Notes: generated from the sequence alone by a model not told the origin. DNA of 64,000 bases from Ctena decussata (GCA_963989385.1 OZ022502.1:9811001-9875000), one strand, 5' to 3'; positions 22,991-34,205 are shown, counted from the first letter of the stretch. Translations and numbers: made by a program.

Positions 22991-23065
22991 TTTTGGAAAG
23001 AATTTGTCCATGGAAAAATGGTGGAAAACTCCATAAGTCGTTTAGTTTAGGCATGCAATTTAGTA

Positions 23066-23200
23066 ATTTATTCATTTATCTGTTACTTCAGCATTTATTT
23101 ATTTATTTAGCATTTATTTATTTATTTATCTATTTATTTGTTATTTCAGCATGTTTATTTATTCATTTATTTATCTATTTATTTGTTACTTCAGCATGTG
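23066..23200. repeat. TTTA-rich microsatellite/minisatellite
   Basis: (TTTA)n interspersed with 'gttacttcagcat', giving a longer-period imperfect repeat. Confidence 0.85.
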
Positions 23201-23592
23201 TTTACTGCATACATATTGAGAGACAAGAAACATGCTTTCTGAACGAGGGAAAATTAATATAATTTTCATGGCCACTTGATATTAACGGCTATTTACGACC
23301 TGCGGTTTGTTTTGAGATGCGGTTGCGGATTTCACATTAAAGCACCTTGTTAATCGAAATTAACATATAAACTATTAATGCAACATGTTTTATCATGAAT
23401 GTATATTTTTTCTTCCTGTCTGCGCTCCTTATGAATATGCTTGTTCTGAATGTGTTTACTCATACAACAGCATCCTGTATTTCAACAACAGTATATTGCA
23501 GTTTATCACATGACGCCGCTGTTATTCAGTGGATAACGTCGTGTCATAGAAATCGTTTCACCACACGTGTAATAACACTTTGGCGCGTACAC

Positions 23593-24786
23593 TTAAGAGA
23601 CGTTCTCAGTTAAGCTGGGCCATTCGCGGACAAAAATGGCCATATACAACCATGCCAGAATTCAAGAAAAAATCACGACCATAATGTTCATTATATCAGC
23701 TTCAAAGCTGTAAAATATTTTCAGATAATAGTTTTAGATCATGGAATACCAACCATGTTTAGAGACATACCCTAACAATTAGAAATGGCGTATTTTATGA
23801 CGTTATTTAGATACGTTGAAGGACGATGTCGCATACGATTTCTTTGACATGCGTAGCATTGTACATTTACTAATCACTGACATTTGATTATTTTGGTTGG
23901 TTTCAATTTAAAATGTTTTTCTTCACTTTTTTGGAAGAAAGGGGTTTGCTATGAAGCGCTGCAAAATCAAATGACGTCAACGCTTTCAAAACATAGTCTT
24001 AGTGACGTTGTGACGTAGGTTACGTGTGACGTAGGTTACAGTGCACACATTTTAACGTTTTTATACCATTTAATGTTTCAGTGCATGAAATCTAAGCACA
24101 CCATCTTGTAGCTGTCACTAGGCAGGATTTTGCACATGAGTTTCAGAGCGATTGTTTTGCTCAGTTTTAAGAAAAGCCCGTGACGTAAGGTTACATTCTT
24201 ACAGAAAAATGCTGGTGTAATGTACTTTGAAGTCGAGTAAAATATACAAAATGGACCAAATCTGCACAAATAATATAACATATTGAGGAACACATGTTTC
24301 TTCGTGTGATCTTGTAAGTTTTATGATGCCGGGTCATTTTAGTTAATACGGGTATCACGAATTTACCGCTGTGACGTAGGTTACATAAAATTTGCGACAT
24401 TAATCCCCAGTCTCATTTCATAGCAAAAACTACCCTTTAGATATTGTTTAAGCGGGGAAATATGTAAGAAATCACATGAATTTAATAATGGAACTCGGTT
24501 TTCAGCAGTGATTTATCTTTTTTAGCCGTGCGGCGTTCATATCTATGCAACGGCAATATTGCGACATTTAAAAACGTCGCATTTTAAACCAGGGTATCAT
24601 TATTCGAACCAGTGTTAAAAATGTCTAACAAAACGCATGCATGTCTTGGTACTTTTATCTACTTCTTTAGACAGAGGGCAACTTGTCAGAGGGTAAACAG
24701 GGCCGTTATTATGCAATTTAAAGGAAGGCAATACGAAGGACAAAATTAATAGCTAATGGCCCAGCTTAACTGAGAACGTCTCTTAA
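23593..24786. mobile_element. 1.19 kb DNA transposon, TTAA target duplication, perfect 28 bp TIRs
   Basis: TTAA (23593-23596) precedes GAGACGTTCTCAGTTAAGCT..., and the exact complement of the first 28 bp ends at 24782 before TTAA (24783-24786). The interior carries four TGACGTA(A)GGTTAC motifs (24011, 24027, 24181, 24372) but no transposase-like frame. TTAA plus purine-starting ends (TTAARR) fits Kolobok/T2-type elements; piggyBac is the other TTAA superfamily but usually begins CCY. Non-autonomous; the perfect TIRs suggest a recent insertion. Confidence 0.9.
24011..24384 (+). repeat. four dispersed TGACGTAGGTTAC motifs inside the TTAA element
   Basis: Positions 24011-24023, 24027-24039, 24181-24194 (one extra A) and 24372-24384, all in the same orientation. 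They could be transposase- or host-factor-binding repeats; TGACGTA resembles a CREB/ATF half-site. Confidence 0.75.
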
Positions 24787-24886
24787 CGTCATTGACAACG
24801 TCCATGTCAGCAATGCGTTTTCTCATTGATATAATGTTCATTTTGAAGGCGATAAAATCCCATTTTAAAGGGTCATATGATAAACA

Positions 24887-24983
24887 GAATCTTACACTCG
24901 TGGTCATTTCATATGAAATTTATGAAACTCGCTCAAGGCTCGTTTCATAAATTCCATATAAAATGACCACCCGTGTAAAATTC
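24887..24983. repeat. long hairpin, about 44 bp arms
   Basis: 'cactcgtggtcatttcatat' … 'aaaatgaccacccgtg' with inner 'tttatgaaac' / 'gtttcataaa'. Confidence 0.75.
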
Positions 24984-25023
24984 TCTATTAAGTCATGTTC
25001 ATTTTTCTGTATAACCGTAAAAT

Positions 25024-25042
25024 TAAAAAAAAAAAAAAAAAA
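25024..25042. repeat. poly-A
   Basis: A-run of about 19 bases. Confidence 0.9.
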
Positions 25043-25134
25043 GATTAGAACACCCCAACTGCAATTTTCTTAAAATGTAACAGTTTGATTTTACAGTGCA
25101 GTGATGCACCAAAAAGATGCAGATAGACTGGAAA

Positions 25135-25197
25135 ATAGTGTAGACCCAGATCAAACTTCTGTTTTGGGAGCACTTTGATCTGAGTCTTTACTGTTTG
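25135..25197. repeat. hairpin family H, diverged copy
   Basis: 'atagtgtagacccagatcaa' … 'ttgatctgagtctttactgt'. The flank 'gctcagacgtatctgtctcagta' also follows the copy at about 33505-33575 in altered form. Confidence 0.65.
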
Positions 25198-25199
25198 CT

Positions 25200-26377
25200 C
25201 AGACGTATCTGTCTCAGTACTTTTTACGCTATAAATATAACTGCGTTCGGCTGCCATCAGGAGATTGCCGATTCGATTCTAAGTTTTGTTCAAAGTTTTA
25301 GTCAGTAAATAGGTATATATAGCTAAAGTTGCACTGTTACTTATCCGACTAGAAATGAAATTCATATTTGTATGTATTTCTGTATTTGCAAGTTGTTCTA
25401 GATGAATATTCCATGATTGTAGCTCCAACTGGCCAGGCATACTACTCGACTGGCCTTGAGAAAAAGGTATGACTGGCATTGATCAGTGAGTGGCCAAAAG
25501 CATATGTATGCATGTCCCTGTGTCAAACGATTTGTCTGCGATTGCGGCCCGGCATCACTGAAATTATACCAAAATTTGCAACAAGTAGCCAAGCTCTGTT
25601 CTATCTGTACGTGCATAATGAACTATTCAGAGCGGACCATAGAGAAGACACCTCGGTGGCACTGATTGGTCAGATTGGCGTGCTTGATTGACCCTACAGT
25701 GTACAACTGGCATACTGACTACTCAAGGACTTCGCTAGTTTTCAGACAATTTCTTGAATGTTAAACTAGACTGAGTGCAAAATTTCCGGAAAGCAGTTTT
25801 TTGGCTTGATGTTATCGAGTGCTCCCCACATACACTTAATCCAAAAACCAGAGTTATGCATCTTTTCCGTACCGTCGTTAAAATTGAGCATTATAATTAT
25901 TTTCACAGATTTGCACCAGTTAAAAACAAGTTCCAAAAGAAAAGTTTTCAAGTTCAGCACAGGAAATCCTTAAACCAACTGTTAGAGTGATATATTAGTT
26001 GTCATACAAGAATTCTTTGTGATACAATTTAAATGTTCCTAGGTGCAACATTTATGATCGGAAATATGTAAATATGATGTCTGCGAAAACCAAGAAGATT
26101 GTTTTCTCAGATTCCATAATGCACCTAGCATCGCAAAAACTTGTGCGTAATTATGAGTATTCTGAGTCGTGTCTCGGGGAAAGGCACCGTAAGGCACGTG
26201 CGGACAGCGAAGAGTCAGATCAGAGCGCACAGAAGCTCTATTTTTAAAGACTACTCTTCTGCGGATCCTGGAAAAGTGTAAAGGCAATTGTGAAGTCTGA
26301 GAAATTTGCATCGATGCGCAGACAAATTTGAATATTTGCGGTTCTCAATGGCCTTTTCACGTGACACCGCGTTATAT
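25200..26377. other. no gene recognised
   Basis: Several short, mutually overlapping open frames on both strands (25045-26311) with no recognisable domains. Confidence 0.45.
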
Positions 26378-26613
26378 GAGCCGCGATACGAGAACACCAA
26401 CAAAGTGGTTGTGCGCCCAGCGCAGACTCAGATCAGCCTGGGCATCCGCCCATTCTGATCAGAGTCTTCGCTTTACGCTTAAAGGACAGCTAAGGGTCTA
26501 AGCTACCTCCATGCGGACATTGAAGACTCTGGTCAGACTGGGAGGATACCCAGGCTGATCTGAGTCTGCGCTGGGCGCACAACCACTTTGTTGTTTTTCT
26601 CGTGTCGCGAGTC
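26378..26613. mobile_element. long-palindrome MITE family R, copy 2
   Basis: 'gagccgcgatacgagaacac' … 'ctcgtgtcgcgagtc', same length as copy 1. Confidence 0.9.
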
Positions 26614-26689
26614 AATTATTATTCATTGTAACCTTGACGTGATAATAATGCATTTTCAGCCTTGCTCGTAAGGTGTATGGGGTACATCT

Positions 26690-26900
26690 CCATGATTTCC
26701 TTTTTTTTTCAAAGGGAACAACTTTTGTGACTTCCTGCTTGCTTTCTTGAGAGACGATACCCTTTCAAAAGGGTTCTATTCTTAAAGGAATGAATTTGCT
26801 CCTTGAGGAGCAAATTCTTTCCTTTAAGAGTAGACCGCCATTGAGAAGGGAGGCACAATGAGACTGTCAGAGTCGCTTCCCCTGATAGTTTCCCATTCAC
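26690..26900 (+). mobile_element. family P element, best-preserved copy
   Basis: Order: 'caaagggaacaacttttgtg', 'gacttcctgcttgc', hairpin (26788-26832, gaatttgctcc / ggagcaaattc), 'gaggcacaatgagactg', 'gcttcccctgatag'. The reverse complement of 32630-32835 has the same order. Confidence 0.75.
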
Positions 26901-27099
26901 TTTAAGATATGTGAGAACAGCTAGGCCTCATATCAGCCTGCAGAGCCTTTAGACTAGTAAGAGACTTCAGCTTGCTACACAAAAAATTTAAGATTCAAAG
27001 ATAGACTTTTGTCAACCCAAGATGTTACAAAGACTGTGTGAATGATACAAGACATGTTTTCTTGCGTTGTGCTACTAATATGTAATCTACCAATTAACA

Positions 27100-27416
27100 T
27101 CAAAGGTGCCAGAGTTGTTAAATACTTTGCGTTACGTTTTAGCACTGACAGAACCAGTCTAATTCTGCAGTAAGTCAGTTCATTCTTTATGGATAGCAGA
27201 ATGTAATATGTGAAAGGAAAGTCAACTCATTCTGTACTTGTAGATTGCAGAATTTCATTTGCTGAATTACTTAGAAAGAACAGACGAGAATCCAAAATGC
27301 CAGTGCATTCTGTGCAGAATAAACGGCAAAATTTTATATGCTACATTACTTGTCAATATGTCAGTTCATTTCATGTGCTAAATTACTTAGAAACCAGACG
27401 ACCATTGGTCCTGTAG
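27100..27416 (+). repeat. remnant of the 83 bp satellite (see 39150-40225)
   Basis: Diverged units with 'cagttcattct', 'agattgcagaa' and 'gctgaattacttagaaagaa'. It abuts a 'gtagctcacctgagtcc' terminus of an array element. Confidence 0.65.
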
Positions 27417-27735
27417 CTCACCTGAGTCCATTCATTCTCGGCACTCAATGGTAAGTAGCTCTAAGGCGAATTTTACAATATGGCTGAATTTCTAATTCAT
27501 CAGACATTGTATGCCTGTCGTAGTTATCAGCAAGTTTATAATAAGGTTTCTATAAAGATAAAGTCGCTATGCCACAAAAAATAAAGTTGCTATGCCAAGG
27601 ACAAAGTCAAATATGGGTTATTCAAGCACTCAAGGGCAAGTAAGATAAAATGTACGAAATAGCCAAATTTCAATCTCGTCTGAAAGTTTATCCTGTTCTG
27701 GTACCAAGCCACAAGGTCATTGGCTTTTCAGCTCA
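27417..27735. other. array-element flank, no gene
   Basis: 'gctcacctgag' terminus, then sequence typical of array elements ('aaagtcaaatatgggttattcaagcactcaagg'). Confidence 0.4.
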
Positions 27736-28499
27736 TCTGAGCCGGAGGCTCCGGGGAAGCTTATAGTATAGACAGGGTCCGTCGTCCGTTCTCGTCCGTC
27801 GTCCGTCCATAATTTCTAACGACTTCTCCTCTGAAACCACTTGACCAACTGTAACCAAACTTCATATATAGCCTGTACGGCTTATGGGAACGAAATATTG
27901 TTCAAAAGGTCCGGGTCACATTACCAATATGGCCTCCACGCCCATATATGGTAAAAACCTTAAAACAAAACTTCTTCTCCTGAACCAGAAGGACGATGTC
28001 CTTGAAACTTGGTATGTACTCGTAGCATTGGGTACACGAGTTCTACCAAGATTGTTCAAATTATGACATTGGGTTGACCCTGACCCATTTTACGGCAAGG
28101 TCAAATTTGCTTTCTAGTGTTTTTATATAGGAATATGCTAGAACTTATGATTTTATGAAGATAGTTGAAGATTTTGGGCTGAAAATTGGTATCATCTTAA
28201 TGAGTACATGAAGATTTTTGAGTACCAAGGGGTCAAGGTCATTCTTTGACCTTTGATCCAGGACTCCCATACTTTGTCAATTTCAAATATCTTCTCAAAA
28301 GCCAATGACCCTATTGTAATTCAATTTAATATAGAGGCTCCAGGGGCTAAGAAAAATTTGTTCAAACGGCCCAGGTCACATGACCAACTTGGCCGTAACC
28401 TCGAAATGATATGCGCTGGTCCACCTCGTAGTCCTACTATGTACCAAGTTTCAGCTCGATCGGATGTAAACTGTAGGAGGAGTTATCCGGAAACGAAAA

Positions 28500-28592
28500 G
28501 TTTACGCCGGACGGACGGACGCACGTAAGGACGTACGTACGGACGCCAGCGCCATAACATAATACGTCCCGTTTTTCAAACGGGCGTATAAA
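28500..28592 (+). repeat. terminal module: GACG spacer, hairpin, A-run
   Basis: 'cggacggacggacgcacg' spacer, hairpin ACGTCCCGTTT / AAACGGGCGT (28562-28587), then 'ataaaaa'. Confidence 0.7.
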
Positions 28593-29643
28593 AATGCTAG
28601 CACATAAGATTTCATTGAATTTTTTAAAAAATTTGGCCTAAAATTTGATACATAAGATCAACTTAATGAGTACAAAAGGTAACGGTCATTCTTTGACCTT
28701 TGACCCAGGACTCTCATATTTTGTCAGATTCAAACATCTCCTCAAAAGCCACTGGGCAAATTGTAACCGAATTTCATACAGAGCCTCCAGGAGCTGAGAG
28801 AACGAAAATTTGTTCAAACGGTCCAGGTCTCACGACAAACATCCCCGTCATGCCCATATATAGTAAAAACCTCCAGAAATCTTCTTTTCCAAAACCAGTT
28901 GACCGATGGCATTGAGACTTGGTATGTAGCATTGAGTAATTGAGTACAACCAAGACTGTTCAAATGATAACCTTGGGTTGGCCTTGCCCTTTTCATAGCA
29001 AGGTCAAATATGAGAAAATGCTAGAACATAAGATTCCATGGAAAGTTTTGAAGATTTTGGCCAAAAAATGAATTATACAGTCGTCTTAAGAGTACACGAA
29101 GGTTTGTGAGTACAAGAGGTCAAGATCATTCTTTGACCTTTGACCGAGGAATCCCATATTTTGACAATTTCTAACATTTCCTGAAAAGCCACTGGGCCAA
29201 TTCTAACCAAATTTCATATAGAACCTCCAGGGCTAAGGGAACAAAATGGATTTTTTTCAAACGGCGCAGGTCACGTGACCAACATGGCCGTCACGCCCAT
29301 ATATGGTAAAAAATCTTCTTCTCCAGAATTGACCGATGACCTTGAAACTTAGCATGTAGCATTGGGTACTCGAGTACTACCAAGGTCATCAAATGATGAC
29401 CTTGGGTTGACCTTGACCTTTCTTACGGCAAAGACAAATATTGGAAAACTCTAGAACATAAGATTTCATGAAAAGTTTTGAAGAGTTGGGCCCAAGATTG
29501 TTCTAATGATGACCTTTGGTTGACTTTGACATTTTTACGGCAAGGTATAATTTGCTTTCTGTTGCTTTTTTTGTAAAATGCTTAAATATAAGAGATCGTG
29601 GAACTTGTATAAGATTTTGGAGCCAGAGTCGATAAATACAGTC

Positions 29644-29904
29644 AAACATGCCGGGCCGCGTAGCGCAATCGGTATGACACCTGATTCATAAGTCAGATGT
29701 CCTGAGTTCGATACCCGGTCTGGCCACATACTTTCGTTTCTCCTTCCGCTGATTCAAGAAGGGCAGTTGTCAGTTACTGGCGAAAGTATGTGCACTAAGT
29801 ACTGGTTAACCGCTTAGGAGGTCTAAGTTAACTGACCGTCCCGACATGACAATAGCTGTTTACCGTAGACGTATAACAACAAATCAATCAATCAAAAAAA
29901 CATG
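29644..29904 (+). mobile_element. tRNA-derived SINE with 7 bp target duplication
   Basis: AAACATG at 29644-29650 and 29898-29904 flanks a 247 bp insert. The head has an A-box-like 'gtagcgcaatcgg', a 'ttcataa' loop (CAT) and B-box 'gagttcgatacc'. The body is 'gcgaaagtatgtgcac…', with an (AATC)n/A tail. It lies in a unit of the 430 bp array, whose sequence resumes after it. Confidence 0.85.
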
Positions 29905-30004
29905 AACATATTAGCAATGGAAGTCAAGGTCATTATTTGACTTTTAATCAGTGTCTCTCATATTTTTACAGTTTCAAACTATCAGCTTTGTTCAAATGAT
30001 CCTA

Positions 30005-30370
30005 GTTTAACGTTTGTCCTTTTTACTCAGGTGAGCAATTCAGGGCCTCATGACCCTCTTGTTGTTCTGGAGAATAAGATTTTTGAAGAGTATTTACCAT
30101 ATGTGGGTGTAGCGGCCATTTTCGTCATGTGGCTCAGACTCCCTGAACAAAGTTTCATTCCTCTATCCCTCTGAGGCTCCATAGGGAATTTGGTTTTGAT
30201 TGGCCTAGGGGTTTTGGAGGAGAAGATGTTTGAAAATCTTGAAGGGCGACAGAATCTCAGTGACCTGGAACAAAGGTCAAATAATGACCTTTGACCTAAA
30301 TTAACAACTTAATGTATTCATCTGATCTTTAATTAATCATATATACCAAATATCGACCCTTAAACTTAAA
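30005..30370 (+). mobile_element. single unit of the 450 bp array family (see 37360-39150)
   Basis: 'caggtgagcaattcagggcc' start, 'agcggccattttcgtcatgtg', 'gttttgattggcc', 'gggcgacagaatctcagtga', 'acctggaacaaaggtcaaat'. Confidence 0.75.
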
Positions 30371-30554
30371 GGGCCGATTGCACAAAACTATTTTATTTTA
30401 TCCCTTGACTAAGGCTTATCCTGGGATAGCTAGCACTGAGTACTAAAGTGGATTGCAGAAAAGAAGTTTAAGCAGGGAATAGCTATCCCCGGGATAGTTA
30501 TCCTAGGATAAGAGCAAGGTTAGCCCAGATAAAATTGTTGATGCAATTTGTCCC
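30371..30554. mobile_element. 184 bp MITE, GGGCCGATTGCACAAA ends
   Basis: Left GGGCCGATTGCACAAAACTA and right end complement GGGACAAATTGCATCAACAA are inverted repeats; the interior includes 'tatccccgggatagttatcc'. A relative ends at about 37352 ('ttgtgcattcggccc'). It interrupts an array-type unit. Confidence 0.7.
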
Positions 30555-30800
30555 ATATCACCTCTGTTGCCATTAGAAACTGAGTTAAACACTGCAGCTA
30601 GGTTGTATATGAGCTGTCCCTGCTGAAAATTAAAGCATTTTTCTTGCACATGTGGGCAAGAAAAGAAGAGCCCACTATATTGGAATGCATTTGCATTCAC
30701 AATCTTGCTTGTAGCTATATGATATTAGGTTATACCCAACTCGCCACTTTTATAATGGCATACTGTCCCAAACAATCAAGGGACATATTGTATCAACACC
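30555..30800. other. no feature recognised
   Basis: Unique AT-rich DNA left of the GACGAAAA array. Confidence 0.5.
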
Positions 30801-30802
30801 AG

Positions 30803-31303
30803 ATATGTATGGTGGCTGGTTTGTGCCATTTCGTCTTTTCGTATTTTCGCCGCGAAAAGACGCCACGCGAAAAGACGAAAAGACGAAAAGACGCCATGCG
30901 AAAAGACGAAAAGACGAAAAAACGCCAGGCGAAAAGACGAAATAACGCCAGGCGAAAAGACGAAAAGACGAAACCCGCCACGCGAAAAGACGAAATTTCA
31001 GCGCGAAAAGACGAAAAAACGCCATGCGAAAAGACGCCATTTGAAACTCTAAAATTGTCGTCTTTTCGCGTGGCGTTTTTTCGTCTTTTCGTCTTTTCGC
31101 CTGGCGTCTTTTCGTCTTTTCGTCTTTTCGCATGGCGTTATTTCGTCTTTTCGCATGGCGTTATTTCGTCTTTTCGTCTTTTCGCGTGGCGTTATTTCGT
31201 CTTTTCGCGTGGCGTTGTTTCGTCTTTTCGTCTTTTCGCGTGGCGTTATTTCGTCTTTTCGTCTTTTCGCATGGCGTCTTTTCGTCTTTTCGCATCACAT
31301 GTT
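30803..31303 (+). repeat. GACGAAAA/CGTCTTTT foldback array, copy 1
   Basis: Head 'atggtggctggtttgtgcc', then about 200 bp of 'gcgaaaagacgaaaagacg' blocks separated by 'acgccaYgc', a unique spacer 'tttgaaactctaaaattg' (31049-31066), then about 235 bp of the complementary orientation. The two arms can pair along almost their full length. Nearly all frames are open, giving artefact proteins (FRLFAWR..., EKTKRR...). Confidence 0.95.
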
Positions 31304-32044
31304 TTGCATTAAGATGTATCAATATATCCTATTCGAAATGCAGTTAATACTTTAAATACTTAGACAGGTGTTTCTTTTTTAAACTGTCTAGACCCTGATC
31401 AGAATGCAGTCTGTAAAGAAGTGTACTAATCACGGTTTGCAGCTTTTGCCGCTAAACTGTTCTTTTAAAACATTACCAAAAATATGAGGAAAGAAGTCAT
31501 TATGGTATTTCTACTGAACGGACAAAAAAGAAAATGAGCCGTCCTAATGTTTTGGAGTAAAACACTCCAAACAAGTTTCATCCTATCTTAATTTTGATCT
31601 TAAACTGCCTAAAAGATTAACCACTTGTTGACCATGTAATCTCTCTCAAACTACGGAATACAAACATTGAAACATTGTTGTACTTCGCTGTATGAAAAAA
31701 TAATTATACGGTATTTTCCCCTAATTTGACATACATTTAACTGCAGCTAACCCAAAATTTGAACAAGTTTATAGTTTTCTAAAGACGTGCCAATCGCAGA
31801 CAGAGCAGAGCCTGGTTAGACTTCTCTTTGGCTTACGCATACGTGTCCCAATATTTAAGAATATTATGGTATCATTGAGCCGCAACTCAAATCATAATAC
31901 TTTCTTATAGGAAGTATTTTTAATCTGAAATGCACCTCTGTGAGAGATCCATTTTAAATTGAAAATGTGCCCCTTCCGCCATTTTTACAAAGGGGCACAA
32001 CTACTGTTACTTCCTCTTCAAGTCTTCTTTAAACGACAGGGATG
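31304..32044. other. no gene recognised
   Basis: A decayed family H fragment ('ctagaccctgatcagaatgc') near 31388; 'aaaggggcacaactactgtta' near 31992 resembles part of family P. Confidence 0.45.
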
Positions 32045-32165
32045 GATTTTGCTAGCTCAACTAGGGCAGCTAAAGACCGGACTAGGTGGGAAATGAGTGT
32101 TTTAGAGTCATCTGTGGTGCTCCGACGACCTCACAAGATTATTGGATAGACTAGACTAGACCAGC
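32045..32165 (+). repeat. dispersed repeat T, copy 1
   Basis: 'tttgctagctcaactagggc', 'gaccggactaggtggg', 'cgacctcacaag', 'ggatagactagactag'; the same order occurs at 62308-62405. Confidence 0.75.
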
Positions 32166-32169
32166 GGTT

Positions 32170-32310
32170 GCAGTCAGTTCGACCCCCCTCCTTCCACACA
32201 CACACACACCCTCGCCTCAGTGGTCCTTCAGATGTGAATCTAAACCGCGAGGTCCTGTCTTCATATGACCTTACCATTGGTGGGACGTTTTGCCCAATTC
32301 TCTCGGTCTC
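32170..32310 (+). mobile_element. decayed SINE body
   Basis: 'aaaccgcgaggtcctgtctt', 'catatgacc', 'ttggtgggacgtt' match the 16700-16866 SINE; 'gcagtcagttcgaccc' may be the B-box remnant. A (CA)n run sits at about 32197-32209. Confidence 0.6.
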
Positions 32311-32629
32311 TCAGTTTGAACAATAATATTGTAACACAGTTTACTAAAAAAATACATTACATGTAAATAGTAGATTAGGTGCTAGCATTAAGTAATAAAT
32401 TTGGACCATGTTACCATTACGATCCTAAATCCTAGGACATATGTGTCCTGGGAAAAGAGTGGTCTGGTCAGGCTCTGCATTGGTAACCATTCTGCGTATG
32501 TTATGATACAGCTCGAGATATGAAAATCTAATTGTTTAAATTTAAAAAAAAACGGTTATTTTTATGTAGGATGCATGGAGACACAGGCTTCAGGGCTTCA
32601 ACATATTTGCATCTGTGCTTAAGATGAAC
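32311..32629. other. no feature recognised
   Basis: AT-rich; a faint family H remnant near 32455-32485. Confidence 0.45.
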
Positions 32630-32835
32630 GCGACCACTCTCAGGGGAAGCAATTTTGCATTTTTGCCTCCTTTCTTAAGGAGGGTCAGCTCTTGAAAGTA
32701 GAATTTGGTCCTCTAGGAGCAAATTCTTTCCTTTAAGAGAAGATCTGTTTAAGAATCTATTTTTTCTGTTTGCTTCACTTCCCTATCTTGGGAAGCAAAT
32801 AGAATGTCACAAAAGTTGTCCCCCTTTGTAAATAT
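32630..32835 (-). mobile_element. family P element, inverted copy
   Basis: The minus strand reads 'gggggacaacttttgtgaca', hairpin with gaatttgctcc, 'ggaggcaaaaatg', 'gcttcccctgagag', matching 26690-26900. Confidence 0.7.
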
Positions 32836-32899
32836 GACAGAAGGGGACAGAATGTTCAGTATTAGAGAGATCTTTCTTGGAGGTGTATACATTCAGCTA

Positions 32900-33080
32900 T
32901 ACAGTCAAACCTGCTTATGTGGTCACCTCTATTAAGGGGTCACCTGTCTTGAGCAGCCACCTTTTCTTGGTCCTTTGAACCAAAATACAGTGTAAATGAA
33001 ATGTATTATGGGGTCACCTGTCTTAAGTTGCCACTTTTTGTCCTTCCCTTGTGTGACCCCTTAAGACAGGTTTGACTGTA
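32900..33080. mobile_element. TA-flanked MITE with CAGTCAAACCTG ends
   Basis: TA (32900-32901) CAGTCAAACCTG ... CAGGTTTGACTG TA (33079-33080). The 177 bp interior repeats 'ggggtcacctgtctt'. A typical Tc1/mariner-type short element. Confidence 0.85.
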
Positions 33081-33500
33081 TTTCTCAAAAATGCTTGCTA
33101 CAACAACGTATTAGGTCTGCCTACGCTGCTGAATGAGTAAATTTGTGTCTGCTAATTTTTTAAGTGAACATGGCCCAGATTATTTTTTATCAATAACTGT
33201 AATTATTGCCGACCCCATACTAATACTTATAGCTATCCTTTTCACTTTTAACAAGTTTTATTTTTCTGTCGGATAAAATAGAGTTTTAGAGGCCAATCCA
33301 TTCTAATTTTCATAAGACAGCTGCTTGATACTACTGATTATCTTGATTTTATCTGTGTTTGATCTCAGTCAACAAGGCACAAATTTGTTATTCAATCTAA
33401 ACGATACCATACTGACCGAATATGTTGCCGACCCCACGTTAATTTTATAGTCTATCCTTACAAATTTTAGCTGTCAAAAAGATATATTAAGAAGCATTTC
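33081..33500. other. no gene recognised
   Basis: The phrase 'gccgaccccat/cgtactaat' occurs twice (33210, 33425), suggesting a decayed duplication. Confidence 0.4.
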
Positions 33501-33504
33501 AGTG

Positions 33505-33590
33505 GCAAATTTTGTGATCAGACTGCTTCTGTAGCTGCATTCGCATTAGTCTGATATGAGTCTATATTGTTTACTCAGACAAATCTGTCT
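33505..33590. repeat. decayed hairpin family H
   Basis: 'gtgatcagactgcttc' … 'tagtctgatatgagtct', followed by 'gtttactcagacaaatctgtc'. Confidence 0.55.
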
Positions 33591-33635
33591 TAATATTAGG
33601 AGTCAATACAGTTATCAATAAAAGGGTATTTGTGT

Positions 33636-34205
33636 GTCGTTATTTCGTCTTTTCGCGTGGCGTCTTTTCGTCTTTTCGCATGGCGTTATTTCGTCTTTTC
33701 GCGTGGCGTTATTTCGTCTTTTCGTCTTTTCGCATGGCGTCTTTTCGTCTTTTCGCGCCGAAAAGACGAACAGACGCCATGCGAAAAGACGAAAAGACGA
33801 AATAACGCCACGCGAAAAGACGAAAAGACGAAATAACGCCACGCGAAAAGACGAAAAGACGAAATAACGCCACGCGAAAAGACGAAAAGACGAAATAACG
33901 CCATGCGAAAAGACGAAATAACGCCATGCGAAAAGACGAAAAGACGCCAGGCGAAAAGACGAAAAGACGCCACGCGAAAAGACGACAAATTAAGAGTTTC
34001 AAATGGCGTCTTTTCGCATGGCGTTTTTTCGTCTTTTCGCGCTGAAATCTCGTCTTTTCGCGTGGCGGGTTTCGTCTTTTCGTCTTTTCGCCTGGCGTTT
34101 TTTCGTCTTTTCGTCTTTTCGCATGGCGTCTTTTCGTCTTTTTGCGTGGCGTCTTTTCGCGGCGAAAAGACGAAATGGCACAAACCAGCCACCATAGATA
34201 TGTCT
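33636..34205 (-). repeat. GACGAAAA/CGTCTTTT foldback array, copy 2, inverted
   Basis: Read on the minus strand it starts with the same head ('ctatggtggctggtttgtgc'), A-arm, spacer 'tttgaaactcttaatttg' and T-arm as copy 1, then adds a further A/T inversion at 33755-33765. The landmark 'gaaacccgccacgcg' lies in the same place in both. This proves duplication of one element rather than two separate expansions. Confidence 0.95.

Larger units (their letters stand above)
27730..29960 (+). mobile_element. array element of about 420-430 bp units, interrupted by another element end and by a SINE
   Basis: At least four units share 'ggtcattctttgacctttga', 'ccaggactcccatattttgtc', 'gttcaaacggtccaggtcac', 'cgcccatatatggtaaaaac' and 'cttgaaacttggtatgtagc'. 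At 27735-27815 the complement of a hairpin/GACG terminus occurs. A different terminus (GGACGGACG spacer, hairpin acgtcccgttt/aaacgggcgt, A-run) interrupts at about 28500-28590. A SINE splits the last unit at 29651-29897. Confidence 0.8.

Noticed and set aside
29651..29727. Functional tRNA-Met gene
   Set aside because: The CAT loop and boxes are present, but the anticodon stem does not pair properly and the sequence continues into a SINE body with target duplications.
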